Below, in pieces: positions 1 through 7,783 of a stretch of 26,820 bases of DNA (within the stretch, counting starts at the first letter, position 1; each line of letters begins with the position of its first letter). Source of the DNA: Proteobacteria bacterium ST_bin11 (lineage in GTDB: Bacteria > Pseudomonadota > Gammaproteobacteria > Methylococcales > Methylomonadaceae); NCBI GenBank assembly GCA_002083615.1, contig MSXO01000060.1, positions 1 to 26,820 on the forward strand, in the 5' to 3' direction. The translations under genes and the position numbers were made by a program. Under the pieces are notes generated by a model, which was not told the DNA's origin, searched no databases, and worked only from the letters and a program-made list of their open reading frames with translations.

Positions 1-850
1 ACTGGCCGATCATCGCGCAGCCCGCCATGCCGCCCAGTAAGCCGGCGCCAATATTGGCCAAGCCCTGGCCTTTGCATTCGCGGTTTTTGTCGCTGCCGGT
101 GTCGGTCAAATCGTCGACAATGGTGGCCGTCATCATGGATTCCAGCAAACCCACCATAGCCAACGGCACCGAGTAAGGCAGAATGATTTTCAAGGTCTCA
201 AGGTTCAGCGGTACTTCGGGCCATAGAAATATCGGCAGAGTATCCGGCAGTTGCCCCATGTCGCTGACGGTGCGAATGTCCAGGTTCAGATAGACGTCAA
301 TGACGGTCAAGGCAATGATGCAAATCAAGGGTGACGGCAAGGCTTTGCCGATGACAGGCAGATACGGAAACAAATAAATGATGGCCAAGCCGCCGGCGGT
401 CATGGCATACACATGCCAGCTGACGTGAGTCAGTTCGGGTAGTTGCGCCATGAAAATCAATATGCCCAGGGCATTGACGAATCCGGTTACCACCGAACGC
501 GACACGAAACGCATCAGGCTGCCCAGTTTCAAATAGCCGGCAATGATCTGAAAAACGCCGGTCAATAAGGTCGCCGCCAGCAGATACTGCAAGCCGTGAT
601 CCTTGACCAATGTCACCATCAACAAGGCCATCGCTCCGGTGGCCGCCGAAATCATGCCCGGACGACCGCCGACAAATGCCGTAATCACCGCGATACAGAA
701 CGAGGCGTACAAGCCAACCTTGGGATCGACCCCGGCGATGATGGAAAAAGCGATCGCTTCCGGGATCAATGCCAGCGCCACCACGGTGCCCGCGAGCACA
801 TCGCCACGGATATTGCCTAGCCAGTCTTGTTTCTTCGATAAAAAAAGCAT
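1..850 (-). CDS. SulP-family sulfate/anion permease (partial, C-terminal part outside window)
   Basis: Reading leftward from an ATG at 848-850 gives about 283 residues of an inner-membrane SulP/SLC26 transporter, which moves sulfate, bicarbonate or similar anions. The start MLFLSKKQDWLGNIRGDVLA is followed by the typical first membrane span and the motif ALIPEAIAFSIIAGVDP. Later come PVIGKALPSPL and the strongly family-like GLLESMMTATIVDDLTDTGS with NRECKGQGLANI. The frame is open through base 1, so the rest of the transmembrane domain and any STAS domain lie outside the window. A marR-type gene lies upstream in the same orientation, separated by a terminator. The family call is firm; the transported anion is not determined. 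Confidence 0.93.
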   Translation of the reverse strand, partial: MLFLSKKQDWLGNIRGDVLAGTVVALALIPEAIAFSIIAGVDPKVGLYASFCIAVITAFVGGRPGMISAATGAMALLMVTLVKDHGLQYLLAATLLTGVFQIIAGYLKLGSLMRFVSRSVVTGFVNALGILIFMAQLPELTHVSWHVYAMTAGGLAIIYLFPYLPVIGKALPSPLICIIALTVIDVYLNLDIRTVSDMGQLPDTLPIFLWPEVPLNLETLKIILPYSVPLAMVGLLESMMTATIVDDLTDTGSDKNRECKGQGLANIGAGLLGGMAGCAMIGQ

Positions 851-863
851 GTTTAACCTAAGT

Positions 864-889
864 AAAAAAAGGCTATGCAGGGCATAGCC
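864..889 (-). terminator. Rho-independent terminator after the marR-type gene
   Basis: A perfect 8-bp stem (GGCTATGC / GCATAGCC) with a 3-nt loop is followed, on the minus strand, by seven T residues. It sits between the stop of the MarR-type gene at 931 and the start of the SulP gene at 850. It should therefore end marR transcription, or act as an attenuator if both genes share a transcript. Confidence 0.85.
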
Positions 890-930
890 AAAGGTAGGAG
901 CAGGGTAAAAGATTGATGAATGGGCCGTCG

Positions 931-1362
931 TTAGGGTGGGCTGTCGCTGGTCGCGAGGCTGCTTTTGACACGATCCAGCAAGTCGGTAATTGAACGTCTT
1001 TCGTCCGCGCTTAAGGACGAAAGCACTTCGCTTTCGACGGCGTCGGCAATTTTCCAAAGTTCTTGCATGACCGCGTGTGCTTTGTCGGTAATAGACAAGC
1101 GATAGGCACGCCTGTCATCCACGTCCTTGTTACGGACGACCATGCCGGACTCTTCGAGTAAATCGATTTGTTTGACTAAGGTAATCGGTTTGATTTCCAG
1201 AATCTCTGCCAGATCGATCTGCCGGCAATTTTGATTTTCAGATAGATGCACCAAGGCCCGCCATTGGGCATGCGTAAAGCCAATGGATTCAGCGGCTTTG
1301 TTGAAGCGCTGGCGAATGATGTGGCTGATTTCGTAACTGAGAAAGCCGAATTTGGAATGCAC
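931..1362 (-). CDS. MarR-family winged-helix transcriptional regulator
   Basis: About 143 residues of a MarR-type dimeric DNA-binding repressor. The central winged helix-turn-helix (FTHAQWRALVHLSE, then RQIDLAEILEIKPITLVKQI) leads into the wing motif DDRRAYRLSITDKA, followed by the C-terminal dimerisation helix. I chose the GTG at 1360-1362 because GAAGG lies 10 nt upstream (1373-1377). The longer frame that starts with TTG at 1425 has no ribosome-binding site and overlaps the -35 element of the promoter. The gene lies upstream of a SulP transporter in the same direction and diverges from modA across 0.4 kb. It could regulate either, but no cognate operator could be identified. Confidence 0.88.
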   Translation of the reverse strand: MHSKFGFLSYEISHIIRQRFNKAAESIGFTHAQWRALVHLSENQNCRQIDLAEILEIKPITLVKQIDLLEESGMVVRNKDVDDRRAYRLSITDKAHAVMQELWKIADAVESEVLSSLSADERRSITDLLDRVKSSLATSDSPP

Positions 1363-1396
1363 AGATATAAAACCTTCAATATAATAAGTAAACGGT

Positions 1397-1425
1397 ATTA
1401 TATTAAAACAAAGCTTATTTAACAA
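1397..1425 (-). promoter_or_regulatory. Sigma-70-type promoter of the marR-type gene
   Basis: On the minus strand TTGTTA (1425-1420) and a perfect TATAAT (1402-1397) are separated by exactly 17 bp, placing the transcript start near 1390 and the GTG start at 1362. The flanking sequence is AT-rich. The match supports the shorter MarR start. Confidence 0.7.
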
Positions 1426-1512
1426 TCAAACAACGATGGATACAAACTTCATGTCGTTCGGGCAAGGGATGGCGAAGGTGAGTTGTTGACGGCATTTGCG
1501 ATGAGAGCCAAA

Positions 1513-1556
1513 GTGACGACTGATCGTCTGGATCGAGTTTAATCCACGATCGTCAC
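1513..1556. other. Interrupted hairpin in the marR-modA intergenic region
   Basis: The 1426-1834 interval carries no gene. At 1513-1556 three paired segments line up in order (GTGAC/GTCAC, GATCGT/ACGATC, GGAT/ATCC) with small bulges and an 8-nt loop, followed by only GTTTT. It could be a weak terminator or a structured leader. A second, perfect 6-bp-armed palindrome (CGTGAA / TTCACG, 3-nt loop) lies at 1598-1612. No known riboswitch class could be assigned by eye. Confidence 0.35.
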
Positions 1557-1733
1557 GTTTTCAGATTGTCTGGGTTCCGACAAACTGACAAGGTGCTCGT
1601 GAATATTTCACGTCTTCTCATTAAAGAATTTCAGGGTATGGCTGGCTAAATATTATTAATTTCATAGCTTTACGCTTTATGGCACTGTTTATTACGAAGC
1701 ATTTACCATTGGAACAAGAATTGCTTGATTCTT

Positions 1734-1761
1734 ATCGATATGTAGTTAAGTATATAGCGTA
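1734..1761 (+). promoter_or_regulatory. ModE-like molybdate operator upstream of modA
   Basis: Two inverted half-sites, ATCGATATGTA (1734-1744) and TATATAGCGTA (1751-1761), are separated by 6 bp. They match 9 of 11 and 8 of 11 positions of the ModE consensus halves (ATCGcTATATA and TATATAaCGAT) as I remember them. The site is about 75 bp before the modA start, where ModE represses when molybdate is plentiful. A possible -35 (TTGATT, 1725-1730) lies next to it, so binding would block the promoter. No modE gene is in the window, so the regulator would be encoded elsewhere. Confidence 0.6.
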
Positions 1762-1834
1762 ATCGAGCCGGAATTCATTTCTGAAGGTTAGTTTCCGGTG
1801 TCTTTAATTTCATCGCAATAGAGAGAGCCAAGTT

Positions 1835-2605
1835 ATGAACTTTGCCAAAGTCCTGCTGATTGTTATTTGCAGCCTGTTATCTGAATTAGCCCATGCCGAA
1901 AAAATCACGATTGCTGCGGCATCCGATCTTAAATTTGCCATGGACGAAATCGTTTCCAGCTTTAAACAGGCCAACCCTGACGAGCAAATAGATGTGGCAT
2001 ATGGTTCATCCGGCAATTTCAATACGCAAATTCAACAGGGTGCTCCCTTTGATTTGTTCTTTTCGGCAGATATTGGTTTCCCCCGTGAACTGGTCCAGAA
2101 TGGCCTTGCAGCATCCGCGGTAAAACCTTATGCATTGGGTCGTATTGTCTTGTGGAGTGCCAGTCTGGATGCAACCAAGATGACGTTATCCAGCCTTACC
2201 GATCCGAGCATTACACGCATCGCTATCGCCAATCCGAAACATGCGCCCTATGGTAAGCGGGCAGAAGAAGCGTTACGCGCCTCGGGATTGTGGGAAGCAA
2301 TTGAGCCCAAGCTGGTCTATGGTGAAAACATCGTTCAAACCACCCAATTCGTGCAAACCGGCAATGCTCAAATCGGCATCATTGCCCTGTCACTGGCAGG
2401 CAATCCAGAGCTGTCTCAAAAAGGCGGTTACTGGCTGATTCCAGACAATTTGCATGAACCGCTGGAACAAGGCTTTATCATTACCAAGAGGGCGGAGAAC
2501 AATGCCTTAGCCCGACGATTTGCCGACTATATGTTGAGTAGTCCTGTGCGCCTTGTGATGAGCAAATACGGTTTTGTACTGCCTAGCGAAGTGGCCGGCA
2601 AATAG
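1835..2605 (+). CDS. modA: Molybdate ABC transporter periplasmic binding protein ModA
   Basis: 256 residues that bind molybdate (or tungstate) in the periplasm and deliver it to the ModB permease. A signal peptide ends at a clear AHA cleavage site (residues 19-21). The mature protein begins EKITIAAASDLKFAMDEI, and the family features AYGSSGNF, GAPFDLFFSAD and the late segment QTGNAQIGIIALSLAG are all present. The start ATG follows AGAGAG at good spacing. It is the first gene of a tight operon with a TSUP permease (2-nt gap), modB and modC, behind a ModE-like operator, which supports molybdate rather than another oxyanion. Length is normal for the family. Confidence 0.95.
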   Translation: MNFAKVLLIVICSLLSELAHAEKITIAAASDLKFAMDEIVSSFKQANPDEQIDVAYGSSGNFNTQIQQGAPFDLFFSADIGFPRELVQNGLAASAVKPYALGRIVLWSASLDATKMTLSSLTDPSITRIAIANPKHAPYGKRAEEALRASGLWEAIEPKLVYGENIVQTTQFVQTGNAQIGIIALSLAGNPELSQKGGYWLIPDNLHEPLEQGFIITKRAENNALARRFADYMLSSPVRLVMSKYGFVLPSEVAGK

Positions 2606-2607
2606 AT

Positions 2608-3411
2608 ATGAGTTCACGTCTCCGTAGCGGCCAAAGTTTCATTGCTGGATCGCTGATTGGCATCTTGGGCGGATTAATTGGTTTAGGCGGTGCGGAATTC
2701 CGTCTGCCGGTATTGGTAGGGATATTCAAGCTACCCACCCTGGAAGCCATCATCTTAAACAAGGCTATGAGTCTGGTGGTCGTCAGCGCCGCATTGGTTT
2801 TTCGAGCTAGGCAAATTCCAATTGATCAACAGTTTGCAAATGTTGATGTTACGTTGAATCTGCTGGCAGGCAGTTTGATCGGCGCATGGTGGGCGGCGGG
2901 TCACGCGATGACCATGTCGCGGGTTTGGCTCAACCGTATCATCATGACCTTACTGGCGGGATTATCGTTAGTCATGTTGTCAGAGGCGTGGTTTGATTTA
3001 CACAATGGCGTTACAGCACTGGTTGATGCCGGGCTATTGCGATGGATAGTCGGGCTAATCGCCGGTTTAGGCATCGGTGTGGTGGCGGCGTTATTGGGCG
3101 TTGCCGGCGGTGAATTATTGATTCCTACTATCGTGCTGCTCTACGGTTTGGACATCAAGCTGGCTGGCAGTCTATCGTTGACCGTAAGCTTGCCAACGAT
3201 GATTGTCGGCTTCGCTCGCTACACACGCTCGGACGCTTTTGCCGTGCTGCGGCATGAACAACTTTTGTTCCGCTGGATGATAGCCGGGTCAATCCTGGGG
3301 GCAGCGGTAGGCGGCTTGTTGTTGGGATTAATACCGACGAATGTGCTGATGACCGTACTGGGTTTAATCTTGCTGATTTCCGCTGTAAAGACCTTCCAAC
3401 ATGCCCATTAA
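2608..3411 (+). CDS. TSUP (TauE/SafE) family membrane permease inside the mod operon
   Basis: 267 residues of a polytopic inner-membrane protein of the TauE/SafE (TSUP) family. The two glycine-rich repeats typical of the family are visible: GSLIGILGGLIGLGGAEFRLPV near the N-terminus and GLGIGVVAALLGVAGGELLIPT in the second half. Each is followed by hydrophobic spans, giving about 7-8 membrane segments. Family members move sulfite, organosulfonates or other small anions. It starts 2 nt after the modA stop and ends 14 nt before modB, so it is co-transcribed and probably translationally coupled. Its place suggests a role in molybdate, tungstate or sulfur-oxyanion handling; the substrate is inference. 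Confidence 0.88.
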   Translation: MSSRLRSGQSFIAGSLIGILGGLIGLGGAEFRLPVLVGIFKLPTLEAIILNKAMSLVVVSAALVFRARQIPIDQQFANVDVTLNLLAGSLIGAWWAAGHAMTMSRVWLNRIIMTLLAGLSLVMLSEAWFDLHNGVTALVDAGLLRWIVGLIAGLGIGVVAALLGVAGGELLIPTIVLLYGLDIKLAGSLSLTVSLPTMIVGFARYTRSDAFAVLRHEQLLFRWMIAGSILGAAVGGLLLGLIPTNVLMTVLGLILLISAVKTFQHAH

Positions 3412-3425
3412 ACAAAACAAACACC

Positions 3426-4103
3426 ATGATGTTGACTGATAGTGATCTTCAAGCCGTCTGGCTGACCATCCGCTTGGCGGGCATCGTCACACTGATTTTG
3501 CTCACGCTCGGTACGCCTATCGCCTGGTGGCTAGCGCGAACCAAGGCTTGGTGGAAAGGGCCGATAGGAGCAGTCGTCGCCTTGCCATTAGTCCTGCCGC
3601 CTTCTGTACTTGGTTTTTACCTGCTTTTAGCGATGGGGCCGAATGGGCCGGTTGGCTATATCACCCAAACACTAGGACTTGGGCTATTGCCTTTTACCTT
3701 TTGGGGCTTGGTCATCGCCTCCGTATTTTACTCACTGCCTTTCATGGTACAGCCCTTGCAAAATGCGTTCGAAGCGATTGGGGATAGACCGCTGGAAGCC
3801 GCTGCAACATTACGAGCTTCGCCGTTGGATGCCTTTTTTACCGTTGCTGTTCCCCTCTCATTCCCGGGTTTTTTGAGTGCCAGTATCCTCACCTTTGCCC
3901 ATACGGTTGGAGAATTCGGCGTCGTGCTGATGATAGGCGGTAACATCCCTGGGGTTAGCCGAGTCGCCTCGGTACAAATTTACGATCACGTCGAAGCATT
4001 GGAATACGTACAAGCTCACCGGCTTGCGGCTGTGATGTTGGTCTTTTCCTTTTTGGTGTTGTTGTCGCTCTACGTTTGGCGACCTAATCCAAAAAAAGGG
4101 TGA
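3426..4103 (+). CDS. modB: Molybdate ABC transporter permease ModB
   Basis: 225 residues forming the membrane channel of the molybdate importer, with about five membrane spans. The cytoplasmic EAA loop that contacts the ModC ATPase is recognisable as EAAATLRASPLDAFFTVAVPL. ModB-type landmarks include PLVLPPSVLGFYLLLAMGPNG and the late GEFGVVLMIGGNIPG. Two adjacent ATG codons (3426, 3429) are possible starts and the difference is one residue. It is followed after only 4 nt by modC. Size and all motifs look intact. Confidence 0.95.
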   Translation: MMLTDSDLQAVWLTIRLAGIVTLILLTLGTPIAWWLARTKAWWKGPIGAVVALPLVLPPSVLGFYLLLAMGPNGPVGYITQTLGLGLLPFTFWGLVIASVFYSLPFMVQPLQNAFEAIGDRPLEAAATLRASPLDAFFTVAVPLSFPGFLSASILTFAHTVGEFGVVLMIGGNIPGVSRVASVQIYDHVEALEYVQAHRLAAVMLVFSFLVLLSLYVWRPNPKKG

Positions 4104-4107
4104 TGGG

Positions 4108-5178
4108 ATGGATGACATTACGGCTCGCTTTAAGGTGAATTGGCCAGGCTTCGCGCTCGACGTAGACATCACCATTCCAGGGCGCGGGGTGACGGCTTTG
4201 TTCGGTCATTCGGGTTCCGGCAAAACGACGTTACTGCGTTGTATTGCCGGTCTGGAACGCGCACAACAGGGCTTTCTTAGCGTCAACGGCGAAGTTTGGC
4301 AGGACGAACAATGCTGGGTGCCGACGCACAAACGCCCTTTGGGCTACGTGTTTCAAGAGGCCAGCCTGTTTTCCCACCTGACGGTGATGGGAAACTTGCG
4401 CTATGGCTTAAAACGTATCTCCGATGTCCAACAAGTCAGCTTGACTCAAGCGATCGAATTGCTGGGTATCGGCCATTTATTGGATCGCAAGCCGGATCGT
4501 CTATCCGGTGGCGAGCGCCAACGCGTCGGCATTGCCCGAGCATTGGCAGTCAGTCCGCGTATTCTGCTGATGGACGAACCGCTGGCTGCTTTAGACCTTA
4601 AACGTAAGCAAGAAATTTTGCCTTATCTGGAACAATTACATGATGAATTGAATATTCCGGTGTTGTATGTCAGTCATTCGCCGGATGAAGTCGCGCGATT
4701 GGCAGATCACCTGGTGATAATGGACGCAGGCCAAGTGCTCGCTAATGGGCCTTTGACCGAAACCCTGGCTCGACTGGATTTACCCATTCGCCTGGGTGAA
4801 GATGTCGGCGCCGTCATTGAAGCCGAGATAGGCATCGTCGATCATGAATGGCATCTGGCGCGTGTCGATTTTTCAGGTGGCAGCCTATGGACGCGCGATC
4901 ATGATTTGCCTGTCGGCCGGAAAGTAAGGATTCGAGTGTTGGCCAGGGATGTCAGTCTGGCCCAAACCCATCCTGGATCAAGCAGCATCCAGAATGTCTT
5001 ACACGGGCGAGTCGACGCCATAGCAAATGACGAGCATCCAGGTCTGGCCTTGGTACGCGTATCGGTCGGCGATACAGTATTGGTCGCCAGACTGACCAAA
5101 CGTTCGGCCGCCGAACTCTGCGTGGTTGTGGGCCAAAACGTCTGGCTACAAGTCAAATCTGTCGCCCTGATGGAATGA
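4108..5178 (+). CDS. modC: Molybdate ABC transporter ATP-binding protein ModC
   Basis: 356 residues; the ATPase that powers ModAB molybdate import on the cytoplasmic face. Walker A is GHSGSGKTT (residues 33-41), the ABC signature is LSGGERQRVGIARAL, Walker B is ILLMDEPLAALD, and the switch histidine lies in YVSHSPDEV. The C-terminal roughly 120 residues form the Mop/TOBE-like molybdate-binding domain expected of ModC (SIQNVLHGRVDAIAN, then VGQNVWLQVKSVAL). It ends the mod operon. The next gene remnant (corA) lies on the other strand with its stop only 13 nt away. Confidence 0.96.
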   Translation: MDDITARFKVNWPGFALDVDITIPGRGVTALFGHSGSGKTTLLRCIAGLERAQQGFLSVNGEVWQDEQCWVPTHKRPLGYVFQEASLFSHLTVMGNLRYGLKRISDVQQVSLTQAIELLGIGHLLDRKPDRLSGGERQRVGIARALAVSPRILLMDEPLAALDLKRKQEILPYLEQLHDELNIPVLYVSHSPDEVARLADHLVIMDAGQVLANGPLTETLARLDLPIRLGEDVGAVIEAEIGIVDHEWHLARVDFSGGSLWTRDHDLPVGRKVRIRVLARDVSLAQTHPGSSSIQNVLHGRVDAIANDEHPGLALVRVSVGDTVLVARLTKRSAAELCVVVGQNVWLQVKSVALME

Positions 5179-5190
5179 TCGGCTTTGTTC

Positions 5191-5310
5191 TTAAGCCAAC
5201 CAGCCTTTGCGCTTGAAATAGATAGACGGCACGACGGACACCAGCGTCAAGGCCAACGCGAACGGATAACCCAATTTCCAGGCCAATTCCGGCATGTCTC
5301 GACATAGTAA
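5191..5310 (-). pseudogene. corA: 3' remnant of a CorA-type Mg/Co transporter gene
   Basis: On the minus strand, codons 5295-5194 read MPELAWKLGYPF, a hydrophobic span, then IYFKRKGWLA and a TAA at 5193-5191. This is the hallmark end of CorA: the MPEL loop, the second membrane helix and the basic tail. The preceding residues (GKLLCRD) do not match CorA, and the diagnostic GMN motif and first helix are missing. The break therefore falls between about 5296 and 5321. The stop of the DUF4400 transfer gene is at 5322-5324, so transfer-element DNA abuts the broken gene. The remnant cannot be functional. Confidence 0.75.
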
Positions 5311-5321
5311 TTTTCCCCCGT

Positions 5322-5954
5322 TCACACTCGCTTCTGGGTATTGGCCAGCAATACATTCATCGACCAGGCAACGATAAAAATCCCTACCGGCAATGATTGT
5401 GGCGGTACAGGAAATGGCAGGGTCAATCCCATCAGCAATAGATATAACGCCCCTAGCATGATATAGATGCTGTAACGGTGAGCCATAGGACTGGGGTAGT
5501 CAAAATTGGTTTGGCTAATTTTCCGCCTGATCAACCCATCAATGGCAAACGGTAACATGGCTACCGCTAAGAACGGCAGCCAAACGCAGGCAATCACAAA
5601 ACGTTTGATCATTTGATAGACGGTATCCCATAGCACATCGAGTCGGCTTTGGATGAAGGGAAATAGATCGTGTCGGCCGACATCCTCGAAACCTTTGGAC
5701 ATTTGCCGCTCGCGCTCGGTCGGAATGAAGTACCGGTAAACGCTTTGCCTAATACCGGTGCGAACAAAGAGGTCGTCGAACCATTCCTGAGCCGTGTAAC
5801 GAATTTCAAGTTCTTTGTTAACGCCAAAATAAGCGATCAACATTCGATCTTCGGTTACTTGGATTTCCCGAGTCCAACGGTCCGAAACAAAACTGGCCAC
5901 CAGAATCACTTCCAACAACCAGATCATCAGACTGAACAGCAGATTCCGTTGCAT
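5322..5954 (-). CDS. DUF4400-family conjugal transfer membrane protein
   Basis: 210 residues with four hydrophobic segments: near residues 3-22 (LLFSLMIWLLEVILVASFV), around IACVWLPFLAVAMLPF, around YIMLGALYLLLMGLTLPF, and at the C-terminus (LPVGIFIVAWSMNVLL). The order relaxase - TraD - four-helix membrane protein matches the SXT/R391 and TOL-like transfer regions, where the gene after traD encodes a DUF4400-type protein. It starts 2 nt after the traD stop, so it belongs to the same operon. Its exact role in transfer is unknown. In related systems core secretion genes lie further on; here the sequence runs into the corA remnant immediately after the stop. Confidence 0.75.
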   Translation of the reverse strand: MQRNLLFSLMIWLLEVILVASFVSDRWTREIQVTEDRMLIAYFGVNKELEIRYTAQEWFDDLFVRTGIRQSVYRYFIPTERERQMSKGFEDVGRHDLFPFIQSRLDVLWDTVYQMIKRFVIACVWLPFLAVAMLPFAIDGLIRRKISQTNFDYPSPMAHRYSIYIMLGALYLLLMGLTLPFPVPPQSLPVGIFIVAWSMNVLLANTQKRV

Positions 5955-5956
5955 AG

Positions 5957-7783
5957 TCAGACTTGTTTGGCATCCAACGAGGATTGCAGCACCGGCAACC
6001 GACCTTTGACAATCCGACCGCCGGATAATTTGGCGATGTAATGCAAATCGGGCAGTTGCCCCAATAACTGGGGCGCAAATAAATCACCTTCCTCTTCCAT
6101 CAGTCGTTCACCGACATTGCCGGAAAATACCGTCGGGTTGGTCGCGCTGGTGGCGACGCCTTGGGTACGCATGATGTATTTCAGTCGGGTTTTAGGTAGA
6201 TTGTCGGTAATGTACTGCTGGGTTTCGCTATCCATGATTCGCAATGCGATGAGATTATTGACGTTTCCCAACACTTGCCGGGCTTTGTCTTGCGAACCGG
6301 TACGAGCGGCAAAGTCCGCGAAAGTCTGTGTGGCGATGAATAAACGGATTTTCGCGCCGCGGCCTTTGTTCAACACCTGGATAAAAGGATCGTTGATCAC
6401 TTCGGCGGCTTCATCGACAAACACATTCACCGGTCTGTCAGTGACACCATAGTTGTATCTGTCGCCAGCGACGGCCGCGATGTCGGCGAGCAGGATTGAT
6501 CCGATGGCGCTACCTACCAGACCATCGGATAACGAGTCCAGGCCAATGTAGGCTACTTGGGCTTTTTGAATGATATGTCCGGTATTAGTAATCGGACGCA
6601 GATCGTCAGCATCATTGGGATTGGGTGACAGTAAAGGCCCCAACGGACCTGACGTTAGCATGTTCATGATCGGAATTAGCGATGCCACCATCTTGCTGAA
6701 ATGAGCACGGTCATGTTCGAACAAAGACAACAAGCCTTCCAAATCCAGATTAGCCGCTTGATACTGCACATATTCCCGGTAGAAGCGCACTAATCCTGCA
6801 GCTTTGGAATCAATGTCCTTGGCAGCTTTCAGATAAGGTTTGGCCTCCTGTCGCCAATTACCCAGACAATTGTCGTAATAGCGTTCCAAAGCCTGAATCA
6901 CCAGAGTTGACGGACCGCCTTCCAGATAACGGCGAAGCTTGACCAGGGTTGGTCGCTCTTCGATCACCATCAGCCCTTGAATCACGTTATCCAACGATTT
7001 TTGGCCGAACGCCTTAAAAGGATCGTTGGTGTTTTCACCAGGCGAAATAGCGCTAATCCGACTGGCAATTTCTGAAGGCCGGTTAAAGTTATGCAGAGGA
7101 TCGAGCCGAACACTGTCTTCCGGAAAGGCTGGATGGAAATACACGAACCGATCCGGACGCTGAGCCAATTGACAGGCTCGCTTGGCTGAAGCCATCAAAT
7201 CCTTGTCGCCCTTAGGATCGATGATGATCACCGCTTCACCGCGCAATACCGCCTGAGTCACTAGAACATCGAATGCTCGGGTTTTGCCGGCACCGGTTGT
7301 ACCCACCAGCAAAGTGTGGCCGGCGGTATGCTGAATTGGTTGCCGAACATCACTTTCCGCAATTTCCAGCCCATGTATCCAGGCCGAGCCCATGCGTTGA
7401 TGATCGGTCGGGATCAAGGTGGAGACATCACGCTTCAGAATTTCATAGGCCAACTGGGCGTGTTTTTGTACCCAATCGAATCCCCAGCCGAACCACAATT
7501 CATCAGGATGGCGCTTGACCATTTGCTTGAGTTTTTCAGCATCCAGATATTGAAAACGAAATTGTCGCAACCGTCGTTTTCGATACCAGAGATTGACCGC
7601 CGCCGGCAGCCGGTAACAGACCATTACGCCACAGGCGATCATAAACCAATCGAACGGCTCTAGCGGCAATCCCGACCAACGGCTCGTCAGATAGGCCAAG
7701 CCGGCACCGCTTGTCCAGCCGGCAATGGCTGTCACTTCATAGATCGGACGCCAGGGAAACTGGTAGTCGTAATCGGACTTCAT
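5957..7783 (-). CDS. traD: Conjugative coupling protein TraD (SXT/TOL type)
   Basis: About 608 residues; the inner-membrane ATPase that links the relaxase-DNA complex to the type IV secretion channel. I chose the ATG at 7781-7783 because it overlaps the traI stop (ATGA), suggesting coupled translation. The open frame extends 49 codons further upstream, but that part lies inside traI. Two N-terminal membrane spans (residues 15-65) precede Walker A GTTGAGKT (about 161-168) with IIIDPKGDKDL just after it. Walker B NVFVDEAAEV (about residue 457) is followed by RLFIATQTFADF. The sequence looks intact and fits the TraD subfamily that partners MOBH relaxases. Confidence 0.92.
   Translation of the reverse strand: MKSDYDYQFPWRPIYEVTAIAGWTSGAGLAYLTSRWSGLPLEPFDWFMIACGVMVCYRLPAAVNLWYRKRRLRQFRFQYLDAEKLKQMVKRHPDELWFGWGFDWVQKHAQLAYEILKRDVSTLIPTDHQRMGSAWIHGLEIAESDVRQPIQHTAGHTLLVGTTGAGKTRAFDVLVTQAVLRGEAVIIIDPKGDKDLMASAKRACQLAQRPDRFVYFHPAFPEDSVRLDPLHNFNRPSEIASRISAISPGENTNDPFKAFGQKSLDNVIQGLMVIEERPTLVKLRRYLEGGPSTLVIQALERYYDNCLGNWRQEAKPYLKAAKDIDSKAAGLVRFYREYVQYQAANLDLEGLLSLFEHDRAHFSKMVASLIPIMNMLTSGPLGPLLSPNPNDADDLRPITNTGHIIQKAQVAYIGLDSLSDGLVGSAIGSILLADIAAVAGDRYNYGVTDRPVNVFVDEAAEVINDPFIQVLNKGRGAKIRLFIATQTFADFAARTGSQDKARQVLGNVNNLIALRIMDSETQQYITDNLPKTRLKYIMRTQGVATSATNPTVFSGNVGERLMEEEGDLFAPQLLGQLPDLHYIAKLSGGRIVKGRLPVLQSSLDAKQV

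Noticed and set aside
596..887. Two rightward frames inside the SulP gene
   Set aside because: They lie antisense to a frame with clear SulP motifs and show no ribosome-binding site or domain.
1363..1425. Longer MarR start at TTG 1425
   Set aside because: It overlaps a good -35/-10 pair and lacks a Shine-Dalgarno; the GTG at 1362 has one.
1513..1556. Molybdenum-cofactor riboswitch before modA
   Set aside because: The stem arrangement is too small and lies upstream of the likely mod promoter, so it would not be in the mod transcript.
5308..5321. A CGGGGGA match (minus strand) to the tRNA acceptor end, as a second att site at the corA junction
   Set aside because: Only 7 bp match, in inverted orientation relative to the real tRNA remnant, with no other tRNA sequence; chance is a sufficient explanation.
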